Assembly (NCBI GenBank): GCA_037974665.1
Contig: CM075782.1
Span: 48,345,351 to 48,409,350 of the forward strand
Source: Ehretia macrophylla
Taxonomy: Eukaryota > Streptophyta > Magnoliopsida > Boraginales > Ehretiaceae
Length of the DNA: 64,000 nucleotides
Direction of reading: 5' to 3'
Shown: piece by piece, positions 9,344-22,200 of the stretch
How positions within the stretch are numbered: the stretch's first letter is position 1
Layout of the letters: each line of letters starts with the position of its first letter
Position numbers and translations under genes: made by a program
Notes under the pieces: generated by a model
What the model was told of the DNA's origin: nothing
The model's database searches: none
The model's input: the letters and a program-made list of their open reading frames with translations, nothing else

Positions 9344-10189
9344 TTACAGTGATAAATGTTGCATTGTGTCCGCTTCTTTACTATTGCAGAGAATGATGAT
9401 GAACGACTGAGATATAGCGCATAGTTTTTCAAACTCGTGACTTGCTCCCAAAATAGTTCCAAAAAGCTTTAACTTGAAAATTTTTATCCATTTCCCTTGT
9501 TTACCAATAATAAAGATTGCTAAAAGCTCACCACCACATTCTACTAAATAATTCTCATGAAAAGCTATATATGCAAGGTGCTTCAGGCACATCTCAAAAG
9601 ACTCCCAACCAACCTCATCTTCAATCTTTACAACTTCAAGCATACTGTTCTGGTTCAGGAAATAGAAATCTCCTCTTCAATCTTTTCAATGCTTTCTCTT
9701 TCGATAGTCAATACATCTTTCTCTTCCTTCTCTTCTACTTCTTCGTTAAGAAGACTGGAATTAGGCATTATCCAATATGAACAATGGCACGGTTTCATCC
9801 TCCATGTTATACGAATACAAGCTTGTATCTTCCTCCATGGTGAAGTATAAATTTTAACTTCAGATGCATGAACGGGGCATGAAATTGTGTAATTGTCTCC
9901 TAAGAAAAAAACGCGATCCTTGGCACTTGTCAAACAGAACCACCCAGCCATAAGAACAAGCAACAATGATCTTGTTTCGCAATTCAAGAAATATATTTGC
10001 GACTAATTTCTGCAGAAACACCCCCTGATTCCAAGAGATGGCCTTGGTTTTTTTCTTTTTGCCATGCTTGTAAACTAGCCAAGGATAGTGTCCTCGTGCC
10101 AATGGGGCTCTTTTTGTTGACATACCTTCTATCTCTCTTCTTGCTCCTGTCTTTGCCATGTCTGGAAAAATTTGAACAAGAACAATCAA
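9344..10189 (-). pseudogene. Broken F-box/DUF295-type gene remnants
   Basis: Read on the minus strand from 10189 down, three blocks resemble plant F-box proteins with a DUF295 C-terminal domain. Block 1, about 10130-9930, has APLARGHYPWLVYKHGKK and later ELRNKIIVACSYGWVVLFD, as in the N-terminal half of DUF295. Block 2, about 9930-9680, has KDRVFFLGDNYTISCP, then a frameshifted SLYSYNMEDETV and YWIMPNSS, as in the end of the domain. Block 3, 9643-9344, has FHENYLVECGGELLAI and KWIKIFKLKLFGTI, as in the middle of the domain. The middle part therefore lies after the end part. Either two neighbouring copies each lost pieces, or one copy was rearranged. There is no intact frame and no F-box. Confidence 0.55.
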
Positions 10190-10249
10190 AGAATATTAAT
10201 CAATCCTCTAGTTTAAGAGAATTGTATCCCTTTTTTTTTTGCTGAAGAG

Positions 10250-11850
10250 AATTGTATCCTTGTAGAAAAAGGATTTTACTCATTTGCTCCTATTCATATA
10301 AGGATTTATAACAACACACTAGAGCTTTTGGAATCGAATATTATTTGGAAAATTGGAAAGGAAACTTCTTGGAAATCTCCTTATTTTTTGTTTTTTTTTC
10401 CTTTTTAGGGCAAGACAATATTACTTGGACTAGTTTGATCATATCAAAATTTTGCTAACTATTTTTTAATTCATCGAATGTCATAAAAGAAGTCAAGAAT
10501 TTTGCCGATGTCTATCGTAGCGTAGACAAATACCCCTGTTTGCAAGAATCAAGGAGCTGAAAGGCAAGAAAAGAGAGGAGGAAATCTCTATTCTTTATGA
10601 TAATAATATTTCAAAATCCAAGTTGTTATAAACCTAACTCATATTTTTTACAAAATAATGAGGAACGAGACGTAAAAATATTGATGGAGCTCACTTGTCC
10701 ACTTTGATGAATATAAATGAGACAAGTTTCTATTGAAGATATCTTTGGTATAATTATCGAAGAAATACTAGATATTATAAATTTTTCTTTACATATTTAT
10801 CAGTTTTTTTGTATATGCTTCGTTGGCGTATAAATTTAACAAACTTTAATACCTCTTTGTTCTTTTGGTATGGCAACTAATTAGCATACATTTTAAATGT
10901 GATAAATGGATGATAAAAAAGAACTGAAATCTAACAAAACTCTAATTAGTTGAAACCAAGTGAAAGTATACAGGTGTGTTTGCCTCTAAAAATCTTCTTT
11001 TATCTTGAAAAATCTTTCATACTTCTCAAATGGTTCTTCTACAATTACAACCCAAGGGTGTATTCGCCTTTGTATTTTGGAAGTCTAAAGTACATTTAAA
11101 CTCAATGCAATTTCAATGAATCCTTGCTTAATCTTTCAAAGTTTCGGTTGAGTAATTTGGACTAAAAAGTAAGAAAATTTCAGATTGCGAATACAAGAAT
11201 ACTCACTTGTCTAAAGCCAAGTCTCTCAATTATTGCCAAAAATTTAGTGGACATCTAGTTGACTGAAAACTTGATTTAGTTATTCGCATTTTTTTTTTTT
11301 TTTAAAAAGCTTAGTATAAAAAAGATGACCTTGATTGAAATAGTTAGATTAACGCCTTGTTAACCACTTAATGGAAATTACAAACACAAGCTCTTAATAA
11401 TCTAAGTAGGTCTTGATTATTTATCAATTTAAATGCCCAAAACAAATTGTGAGTTAAAAGAGTTGAATTTTTAAAGCATGAAACCAATAACAAGTTTTTT
11501 TTTTTTTTTGGGTCAAGTAATGAGATGTAATCTAAAAACAATCACTTCCCTTTTAACATATATTATGTCAAAATGAAAAGGTAAACAGAAAAAAGAAAAA
11601 GAAAAAAAATTTCAAAAGAAAAAGAAGCAATAAAAGAAATATAAACTTAAAAATAAACCCTCAGTTTTTCTGTTTTGTACACATTTTTTGTTTCATGAAA
11701 TTGTTACATTTTACAAATATTATATGTAATCATTCAACAACAATGGGAAGCAAAAATTCCAAAAGCTTAAAGGAGATATTGCTTGCACAATTTGTAAAGT
11801 GGGATTTCAAACCCAAGCTGAAAAAGACAATGCTAAGCATCACCAATACA
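10250..11850. other. AT-rich spacer, no gene seen
   Basis: Only AT-rich DNA with homopolymer runs (T at about 11290-11302 and 11496-11510; purine-rich A/AAG at 11585-11640). No ORF with recognisable similarity on either strand. Confidence 0.5.
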
Positions 11851-11860
11851 AAATGAAGAC

Positions 11861-12311
11861 GGAGAAATCCCATAAACCACTAAAAAATGGTGACATTTGC
11901 AGCTTTATAAACATTTTTTTAACATACATATGTTTGGTGCGTGTAGTGTATATTTATGTGTGTGAGTATGTGTGAAGCCGGAGAAATCCCATAAGCCGCT
12001 CAAAAATGGTAACTTCTACTGCTTTATAAACTTTAACATACATTTGTTTGGTGTGTGTAGAGTGTATTTATGTGTGTGAGTATGTGTAAAGGCGGAGAAA
12101 TCCCACAAACCATTGAAAAATGGAAACATTTGTAGCTTTATAAACATTTTCTTTAACAGACATATGTTTGGTGTGTATAGAGTGTAGCTTTATAAACATT
12201 TTTTTTTTAACATACATATGTTTGGTGTGTATAGAGTGTGTATTTGTGTGTGTGAGTATGTGTGTGTTGTATTTGTATGTGAATATTTGAGTGTGTGTTG
12301 TGTGTTGTGTG

Positions 12312-12350
<39 letters not shown>
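11861..12350. repeat. Minisatellite of about 115-bp units ending in TG/TA microsatellite
   Basis: Units beginning GGAGAAATCCCATAAACC occur at 11861, 11980 and 12094, with a partial fourth from about 12186 (AGCTTTATAAACATTTTTT onward). Each unit contains TTTATAAACATTTT, CATACATATGTTTGGTG and TGTGTGTGAGTATGTG. The array runs into TGTGTG and a (TA)n run of about 36 bases at 12315-12350. The reading frames across it are just translated dinucleotide repeat. Confidence 0.8.
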
Positions 12351-12351
<1 letters not shown>

Positions 12352-12738
12352 TGTGTGCTGTGTGCGTGAGTATGTGAGTCTGTGTTTTGCATGTGTAGGT
12401 GGCGGTGACAGTAGTGGTGGGGGTATGTATAGGTGGTAGTGACATTTTCGTTAGTGTTAAATGGAGTAGTAAAAAATTTTATATACTAATATTAAAAGTT
12501 ATGATTTATCCATATGGAAGATCATAACTTTCTCCCCCACGGGTGACCAAGATTCATCCATGTAGAAGGACTATAATTTGATAACCATGTGAATAAGTTT
12601 ATATAAATATTATACAATTAACAATATACGAGAATAAAAAATTAACTATGTATATTATCATTGTTTTTCAAAATGTCTTCTTTATGTCATTACAATTGCT
12701 TTCTAGAAATTTTTATACTATAAAAGTATTATAGTTTT

Positions 12739-13569
12739 CGTCACGCTTCGAGCCCATAACTCCAAACCCGTAGGCGCAACTAGTGTTGTAGGCATAAGAA
12801 ACTAATTACTTGGGCCTTTTTTTTACTGGCCCAAAATGGTTAGCCCAAGTTATCTCTTATACCCACAATACCCACTTATAAACCACACAATCACACTATT
12901 TTCCACCGATGTGGATATTACACATACCCCCATTAAGGACTTAACGTCCTCGTCAAGGGCATACACACCCAGGACCAACCAAGATTCTAGAGGTAGTTCC
13001 CACCAGCCTTCTAAGTTTAGCACTTTGTCGATTTAGCTCCTACACCGGCTAATGACACACACTCCCCGTTAAAGACCTGATATCCTCGTCAGGGTGTGGC
13101 TAGTGACACACACCCCCCGTTAAGGACCTGATATCCTCGTCAGGAGTACACACACCCAGGACCAACCAAGATTCTAGAGATAGCTCCCAGGACCAACTAG
13201 GATTTTAGAGATAGCACTTTGTCCATTTAGCTCCCTACACCGGCTAGTGATACACATCCTTGTTAAGGACCTGACATCCTCGTCAGGGTGTGGCTAGTGA
13301 CACAAACCCCCTGTTAAGGACCTGACGTTCTCGTCAAGGACACACACACCCTGCACTAGCTAGTGACCTACTTTGAATACTATTATGTCAAACCTTGAGC
13401 CCAAAACCCCAAACCCGCGACACGACTGGTGTTGTAGGCATAAGAAACTAACTACTTGGGCATTTTTCCTACTGGTCTAAAATAGTTAACATAAGTTATC
13501 TTTTATACCCACAATACCTACTTATAAATCACACAATCACACTATATTCTACTGATGTGAGATATTACA
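12739..13569 (-). mobile_element. Short non-autonomous LTR element (TRIM-like)
   Basis: Two direct repeats of 184 bases (12739-12922 and 13386-13569) share AAACCCG..., GTGTTGTAGGCATAAGAAAC and ACCCACAATACC. Read on the minus strand they begin TGTAATATC and end near TGACA. Just inside the minus-strand 5' LTR is a TAATAGTATTCAAAGTAG stretch resembling a worn initiator-tRNA-Met primer site (TGGTATCAGAG type). Before the other LTR is a purine stretch (AATGGGGGTATG). The 463-base interior is made of repeated modules GTTAAGGACCTGATATCCTC with GTCAGG after them (at about 12935, 13067, 13119, 13263 and 13315). It has no coding capacity. Flanks GTTTT and ATTTT are a possible imperfect target duplication. 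Confidence 0.65.
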
Positions 13570-15190
13570 ATTTTTCCCTATCAACAACATCAAGTACATA
13601 AATCTCTATGTATTACCAGATAATCTTTCATTCAACAGTCTCACATTCAACTTTGTTATCCATTTTTCCAATTTTTATTGAAAAAGGTACAAACAACAAG
13701 ATAACTCCTACTTGCAAAATCATAGATCAAAAGACTGAAAAGCTTTGAAGTTTTTGAAATTTTGGTGGGACAAAACAGTCATTGGTTAGGTTAATGACTA
13801 AAGAAGGCAGAAAGGAAAGTATTAATCGAAAGACAATATCAAGTCATTGGTTTATTTGATGAATAAAGAAGACAAATAGTCATTGGTTATGTTACTAACG
13901 AAAATCTAATTATTTATATAACTCTAAATTAAAAATTGACGCTTTTGTTGAGTAAAATGATAAATTTCATATCGTACAATCAGACCCTGATTTTTAAGTT
14001 AGAGTGACAAAACACCAAATTATAGTTTTTCCTTATACTTTGTAAGTCTTTACCTGTTAAATGGACATCCAAATTTGGATGTTCATGGAAGCTTTATACC
14101 GTTCATTTAAAATCTATTTGCAATTTAAATTTTTTTATTATTTTCAATTAAAATTAATTTTTGGTTGGTTGAACAATATTATCCCTCGATATTATAATCA
14201 ACAATGTTTTGCAACATTACAATTTTTTGTTGATAAAGAAAAGTTACAAAAAATAATTCAAATCTAATCTTCACAAATGATACTCTTATTAAATGGCTTA
14301 TCATATTCCCCATGATTCTAATTTTTAGCTTACAACTTAGACCGCATGTCGCTCTTTGTAGGCAAACACATATTACCCTTACTTCATTTTCAGTAAATCC
14401 TCTGTCCAAAGACCACATGCACACACACACACACACACAAAAAAGAAAAAAAGGATAGAGAGAGAGAAGAAAAAGAGAAGAAAAGAACAAATAATATTTT
14501 TATTAAATAAAAAAAGAAAAAATGTCTCTCCATAGGAGTGTAAGAATATGAAAAGACCGTTAAAATTGAAGAGTAATACTTTATGCTATTTTTTTATTCC
14601 TCTTTTGTATAGTAAAAATTTATGTATTACATGTGAAATATCTTGTTATATAGTATAAAATCTATTATTATATTAAGAAGGGTAAAGGAGTAATATATAA
14701 TAATGTTGAAAATTTCACTGCAAAAGTTACTCCAACGCTCCTATATATTCATCAAGAAGAGTAAAGCTTCTCGTTCAAAACCTCAACCAAACAACTAAAA
14801 ATTGCAATTAGAGATTGTTAGGAGTTTCAAATCATGAACTAAAGAGCAAAGAGAAGTAATTTTCCTACATGAAAATATTAAGAGAAGAATTAGCTCCCAA
14901 TAGTTTAAGCTTTTGAGTCAATAGTTGAGTTCTACACATGTGTGTTAAGGACCATTTCTTTTCAAATTCTTAACTCGCCATAACAAATTGGATATCCCCA
15001 CTCTTTTGTTCCCTTCACGAAGTTCAAATCCGATGACCTAATCATTAAATCGATTGTGATAATTCAGATCTAACTACTAGATAGCCAATACATTGACTTT
15101 AAAATGATTATGATAATTCAAATCTAACTACTAGATAGCTTCATTGACCTTAATTAATTGACCAAAATACTCAAACGCAAGATGACTATA
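13570..15190. other. AT-rich spacer, no gene seen
   Basis: AT-rich DNA with a CA microsatellite at about 14420-14440 and purine-rich A/G runs to 14520. A local direct duplication, TAATTCAGATCTAACTACTA versus TAATTCAAATCTAACTACTA, occurs at about 15059 and 15114. No recognisable gene. Confidence 0.5.
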
Positions 15191-15353
15191 CACAAAAGTG
15201 GTGGCAGGTGAGCTTTATCAATGTAACATCCAATTACATATTGGTTCTATAAAACTAAGTATTCTATTTATAACGAATGACATACTTAGTTTTATAGAAC
15301 CAATATGTAATTGGATGTTACATTGATAAAGCTCAACTGCCACCACTTTTGTG
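15191..15353. repeat. Near-perfect 163-bp foldback (long hairpin)
   Basis: The first arm, about 15191-15262, starts CACAAAAGTGGTGGCAG and ends AAACTAAGTAT. The second arm, about 15282-15353, is its reverse complement, ending CTGCCACCACTTTTGTG. By eye there is one mismatch in about 72 paired bases (GGTGAGC versus GTTGAGC), with a loop of about 20 bases. It could be a very young foldback MITE, an inverted duplication, or a proto-miRNA/siRNA locus. No clear target duplication is seen. Confidence 0.85.
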
Positions 15354-15507
15354 AATGTAAACTGAGACAATTTTCTAGTTTAGATCCCCTGAAAAATCAA
15401 AATGGTAAAAAGTATAATTTTTTTAGCTATCTAGCCCTTCATATCTTTGGTATAATTATTTGAGAAATGCTAGGTATCACACATTTTTTCATCATCGTTT
15501 ATTATTT

Positions 15508-15566
<59 letters not shown>

Positions 15567-16260
15567 GTATATTTAATTGGCATATCAATTTAACAAAGGA
15601 GTGATATATGACAAACCATAATTAGTTCAAATCAGTTGATGCAATGGCCAAGCAAGACTATATGGCTTACATTAATTATCGAACGCCTTGGAGTTGTAGG
15701 ATAGACTGTTAAGGTACTATGTTTGCAATGCGTAGGTGTTAAATTCTAAGCTTATTACTTTAAAGCTTATAAACCTTGTAAGATTATCAAAATCCTGGCT
15801 TACACACGAAACTCTTGTTATACGCGAGATTTAGTAGAAATCATGAAAGTCTCTTGCTTAACATTTCATAGGGCAAAGATTTTAAATAATTACGCTTCTT
15901 AGCTTTCTGGTATTTCATCACCAATGTGTATGTTGCTACAACTCATAACATACATCTATAATGAGACAAAAATTAAAATTGCTTTGCAGGATGGATAGAA
16001 AAATCTTAAATACAAACAAATGCATTTTTGTCAAAAGCATCTGCTGAGCAGAACAACGCGAAAAAAGAACAAAAATAAACTATTAGACAGAAGAGAAAAT
16101 AGGCTATTAAGTATAACTTTAAGAATATTTCGATGAAAATGCTACTATTTGCGGGAGGAAACTTTGCGCAAAGTTCATTACGGTTAATGGGTGGCTCCGT
16201 GATTTCTTATGGGCAAAGGCATCTCAAGATTCAGTCTTGTGGTTCTTCGTTATCTCCATA
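15354..16260. other. Spacer and presumed 3' flank of the NET1 gene
   Basis: A long (TA)n tract with TATG interruptions lies at about 15508-15575. Otherwise AT-rich. The last few hundred bases before 16261 are the expected position of the NET1 3' UTR. No other gene is seen. Confidence 0.5.
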
Positions 16261-19200
16261 TCAGTCTTCGTATGTTGAAGGCTGGATGCATGCACAAAAA
16301 GGTGTTTTCTTTCGCCCAGTATGGTTTGTTCTCAACCCACCATACAGATAGTCGCGCAGGCGAACTCTTCTTGTCTCGGAGCCTTTAGTTTTTCCTTTGC
16401 TTTCTTTTTCATCGTCAAGTTTCAGCAGAACAAACTGGATCTTTTGCACTTCCATCTGCACACGCCCAATTTTTTCGGATATCCTTCGCGCCTGTCCTGA
16501 GATTTCCCTCCTCGCACTTCCAAAATCCTCGGACTCTGTTGTGGATTTCTTTTCAGATGAAAAGGAACCAACTTCCATATTTTTCATCAATTTTCCATTG
16601 AGATCAAACAATTTCAGGATAGTAGCCTCAGCTTCTTCCAACTGCCCTTTCAAAGTATCACATTCATCTACAGCTTTGCCCTTTCTGCTCTTTTCAGTAA
16701 TCTCAAGTTTCCTTTTCAAGTCTTGAACCGTAATGTGAAGATTCATCAGTTTGTGCACATCAGAATTTAGTCTCTGTAAGACCTTCCTATTGTTCCCTTC
16801 TTGAATATGATCCACTGAATTCTTGGAGACCTCTAATTTGTCCACAGCCAACTCCTTTTCAACTAGTGCATCTGAAGCGGGATTTTCACCCTTCTGTTTC
16901 TTTACAGATTTGATCCGAAGGAAATTAGTCTTTTCCTCGGGGGTTGGAGTAATCATCTCCTTTGCCTTGTCAACAGTGAGATCAATGCTGTGATCCTGAT
17001 CAGCAGTTTCTGATAATTCCAATGTCCCATTATCAGGTTCAACTGGTTGTTTCCTGCTAATTCCAAAGGGTGAATGTTCATTTACTTGGTCAAGTATGAT
17101 ATCTTTTGTCAAGAGGGTATTATTCTCTGCTTCAGAGGTTTCGGACGTTGGCTTAAACTTTCTCCTGCGGAGACTGCCTTCAGATTTTAGCTCATCAATC
17201 TGTGTCAATGCAGCCTCTAGCTGGGAACGCACATCAGAGTTTTCCTGCATGACAATCTGCTCCCTTTCAACCACTTTCTTCTCAATGGCTCGAACCCTGT
17301 TTTGCAAATTTTGGAAATCTGGTTCCTCATCCACAAAACAATGTTCATCCAAATCATTTGCCACTTCAGCACCCTGGAACCAAGCAAATAAATTAGCAAA
17401 AGCCTATATGACTCATTACTTCAAATAATCAAATCTGAAATTCCGAGTTATGCAGCCTATAAATTGCAAACTGGAAAAGCTGCAGACGAAGTCTTCATCC
17501 TAGTTACTCTTACAAAGACAAGAACGTAGATTTCTTTCAAAAAGGTTCATTAGTCTATATCATATTTTAATTAATCAACATATTCATGCAGGATAGAACA
17601 AAATTACCAGTAGGATACAAAAGATACACCAAACTAGCATGCATTTATTTGCAACCAACTTATAACCAGTGGCAAAACTTGAATGTCCTTCGATTCAATA
17701 TCTGAACTTACAGAAAAGTTATGATGTACATATCACAATAGTCAGAACACAGACAATACTATCATATCTGTGTCGTTCTTTCATCAAGGTAGCTTCACAC
17801 TGCTCTCCAGGTTTTACTATTCTCATTTTCGATATCCATTAAAACATTGCAATCCAAAGCTAATACCATAAAATAAGGCATCCAGGTGGTTACAAGCACC
17901 AGAATGAAGTAGAAAGGGACAGAAATCAGTCTTTCAGTAGCAAGTTTGCTTGATAATAGACCCCTAAACTAAACTTCATTCAGCTGGGGCTAACTGTTTA
18001 AGGCCCGCAAAAGCCTAAAGAGTAGACTGTTGAATATAAGCAAAGTTGTCTGGCTGATAACCAAAATGACAATAAACTGCCCTTAAGAACTACAACAATA
18101 TTGATCAGGTTGATAGCATCAGTTTAAGAAAAATTAAGCATTTTACGGTCAGTCTGATTTTTTCCTAGGGACCGCCACCTAGTAGTGGTTGAATGAATGG
18201 CTTCAGATTCAATATCTTCTTCAAGTTTTATAAAAAGAAAATTCTAGAAAAAGTCATGTCAAAAATAGCCATGCATGATATACTCAGAAAGATAAACAGT
18301 ACCTCCAATTCCTCATTTTCAGCTTTCTGAATTTTCCCACGCAATGATGTTTTATCCTCTAGGGAAGATATGCAATTCTTCAAAGAAGTCACTGCAGGGC
18401 CATATGCAGCTAATTGCACGTTGAGACCTTCATTTTCAGCAGTCAACATGCTTACCCTCTCTTTCAGCACTTCAATATCAGTATCTTTGACAGTACTTGC
18501 ATCTCTTAAGCTGTCAAAAGCTTCAGTGAGCTCATGAATCTTCTGTTCATACAAAACTTGGTAGACAGTGGAGGTCTGCAATTGACCAAAAAGCGCAGCA
18601 GCATGTGTCTCTAACATCTCAATTTCATTCATTTGCTTTTGTAGTTCAGACTGCAAAGTTTCTTCATGAATCTTTGCCTTTTCACGCTCTTCATGTAACA
18701 GATTCTTCGCCATTTCAATTTCATGGATCAATTTATCTTTGATTTCAGTAACAAACTTCAACTCATCCTCTGACTTCTGCAATGACTCCTGCAGGCTATG
18801 ATTTTCAATTTTCAACATGCTTACCCTCTCTTTCAGCAGTTCAATATCAGTATCTTTGACAGTACTTGCATCTCTTAAGCTGTCAAAAGCTTCAGTGAGC
18901 TCATGAATCTTCTGTTCATACAAAACTTGGTAGACAGTGGAGGTCTGCAATTGACCAAAAAGCGCAGCAACATGCGTCTCTAACATCTCAATTTCATTCA
19001 TTTGCTTTTGTAGTTCAGACTGCAAAGTTTCTTCATGAATCTTTGCCTTTTCACGCTCTTCATGTAACAGATTCTTCGCCATTTCAATTTCATGGATCAA
19101 TTTATCTTTGATTTCAGTAACAAACTTCAACTCATCCTCTGACTTCTGCAGTGACTCCTGCAGACTATGATTTTCAATTTTCAACATGCTTACCCTCTCT

Positions 19201-22200
19201 TTCAGCAGTTCAATATCAGTATCTTTGACAGTACTTGCATCTCTTAAGCTGTCAAAAGCTTCAGTGAGCTCCTGAATCTTCTGTTCATACAAAACTTGGT
19301 AGACTTCTTCATGAATCTTTGCCTTTTCATGCTCTTCATGTAACAGATTCTTTGCCATTTCAATTTCATGGATCAATTTATCTTTGATTTCAGTAACAAA
19401 CTTCAACTCATCCTGTGACTTCTGCAGTGACTCCTGCAGGCTATGATTTTCAATTTTCAACATGCTTACCCTCTCTTTCAGCAGTTCAATATCAGTATCT
19501 TTGACAGTACTTGCATCTCTTAAGCTGTCAAAAGCTTCAGTGAGCTCATGAATCTTCTGTTCATACAAAACTTGGTAGACAGTGGAGGTCTGCAATTGAC
19601 CAAAAAGCGCAGCAGCATGCGTCTCTAACATCTCAATTTCATTCATTTGCTTTTGTAGTTCAGACTGCAAAGTTCCTTCATGAATCTTTGCCTTTTCACG
19701 CTCTTCATGTAACAGATTCTTTGCCATTTCAATTTCATGGATCAATTTATCTTTGATTTCAGTAACAAACTTCAACTCATCCTCTGACTTCTGCAATGAC
19801 TCCTGCAGGCTATGATTTTCAACTTGTACTTCTTCTAGTGTCCTCTCTGTTGAGTTCAGTTTTTCCTGAATGCCAGCATTGACAAACTGAAGTTTGTCCA
19901 GATGTTCACCAAGCTCTCTCATTTTCAAAGTGTTCTCATCAATATAGTTCTTGAAAATCAGAGAGAGGTAAACCGTTGATAGCGTTTCACCACACAAAAC
20001 ATAGTTTTCCTCTTCCAGGGTATAATTATTGTCCTTTAGGAGTACAGTCTCCTCTACCAAGGATTGTTTTTCTTCTAGGATTTTCAAATTCTCTGTATGT
20101 AGAACTTCCAGAGATCCTTGTACATCCAGTAACTTCCTTTGCAAGCTCCGCACCTCAGTCATTAATGCTTCCTCTCTATGATTTCCCTCCATCAATTTTA
20201 CTTTAAATCCTTCATTCATGGTATGAAGTTTCGCGGCCTCAGTCTGCAGCATTGAGAAGTGCTTGTTCCTGGTTTTCAGCTCCTGTTCAATATTGCTTTT
20301 CTCCACTTTGAGACCTTCTGCCTCTAATCTTAGTTGCTGAAGCAGTGTAACCAGTACCATCTTCTCAAGGCATAGCAGCTCATTTTCCTCCTCAGTTTTG
20401 TCGAAAGATCTTTTAACCTCTTCAATTTTATGTGACACAGAGGTCAGATTTAATAGGTCCTGCTCAAATGTCTCCGGACATGCACCATCTAAGACAAGAT
20501 CAAGAGCCATCAACAATGGAAGGATTCCCTTTCTCAGAATACTGGTTTGTTGAGACAAAGATTTCACTTCATTTTGTTGTTCAATATTCTCTTTTTGTAA
20601 TTGTGAAATCAGATTTTCTGATAATGTGGATGCCTCTAAGAGTTTCTCATACTTAATCGACAGAGACTCGTTTGATTCTTTGAGATCTTCACCACATCTT
20701 TGTAGGATGAAGATCTCAATTTCAGAATGTACAGCTCTATCCAACTCTATATCAAATTCTCTCTCTCTTAATTGACATTTTTCTTGCAACAGATTCATCT
20801 TAGATTGGATGGCAGCAAACCGTGTCTCATTCATTTGGGTAAAACTGGCATGCTCTTGCTTCTCTCCATCAAGGGAAATCTGCAGCTCTTCAATTTTGCG
20901 AAGTGCAGATGCCTTGTCTTTCTCAAGAAGCAAGTATCTCTCTTGCAAATCTGCAAGTCTTTTTTCCAGTTCTTCCGATCTCAGCTGAGTAATTTCCAAC
21001 TGACTACTAAGATTATCCTTCTCAGTGGCAAGACCAGCATTCTGATCCACAAGTAGCTGGCATGAATCTTCCAAGCTTTTGGATTTCACCTTCAATGTCT
21101 GAAGTTCATCATGTGCATCAAAAAGTGAATTTTCAAGAACAGTGTTCTTTTCAGAGAGTGTCTCCAAATTCGCATTTGCAGCTTGGAGCTGACTTTCTAA
21201 ACTGGCCTTCTCATCAAGAAGAACTGATTTTTCCTGGAGAAGAGATTGGCATGATTCTTCCAAAGCATTTATCTTTCCTCTAACAGCCTCTAGTTCAGCA
21301 CTTAAATCTGAGAGCGAATTCTCCAGAATGGAATTTTTCTCAAGAAGCTGTCCCAAAATTTCAAGTTTCTCTAGAAGAGCTTTCTTTTCACTTTTTTCTC
21401 TCTCACAGGCTTCTTTCAAATTTGAGTTCTCATCCTGTAACTCTGTTACTGATGATTTCAATCGCTCAGGATTGAAGCCCACTGCATGCACCTGCTCCAA
21501 CACAGAGAGGTGTTTCTTGTTCAAGTCATTTAGTTCTTCTTTCAGACAGTAAATTTCTCGCTGAAGAGCATTTCTTTGATCCACTCGAAGCTCAACCTCC
21601 TCCTCAAGTTTCCCTTTTGCTTCCGTTAATATGGTGATCTGTTCCTGCATGTTCTTTATTGACATGGCTGAAGATACATTCAGCTCATTGAGGCCCATGT
21701 TCTCCTCCTTAATCTTCGAAACTTCATCCTGCAATCCCTGATTATGAGCTTCTATATCTTTTAACATTTGAACTCTGTTCTGCAGTTCTAAAGCCAGAGT
21801 GCGTAGTTCCTCCTGAGTTTGAGCATGCAAGTGCTGCAAAGTTTGGAAAGCAGTCTCAGCCTCCACAAAATGCAAGCGCTCTTCTTGTACACAACTCCAT
21901 AGTCGACCAACTTCCTTCTGCTTCTCTGTAAGCTCTTGTCCTTGAGCCCCCATCTTCAGCATTAAAGACTCCAATTCAGCATGCAGTGACTGATTTGATC
22001 TTTCTAACATAACACACTGCTCTTCAGCACCCTTTAACTTGGCAACTCCATTATCAATTTCTACTCTGAGCCGCTGGGCCTCCTCCTGGGTGCTCAACAG
22101 CTTATTCTCTAGACTGGAAATCGTGCCCAGGCACTGCTGATACTGGAGAGCTGCAGCTTCCTTCTCTTCAGTCAATTTGGAAATTTCTTGCCTTAGAGTT

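Noticed and set aside
12068..12445. Long reading frames rich in His/Thr/Tyr or Val/Cys on both strands
   Set aside because: They are translations of the TG/TA microsatellite and minisatellite units, with no domain and no codon-level signal.
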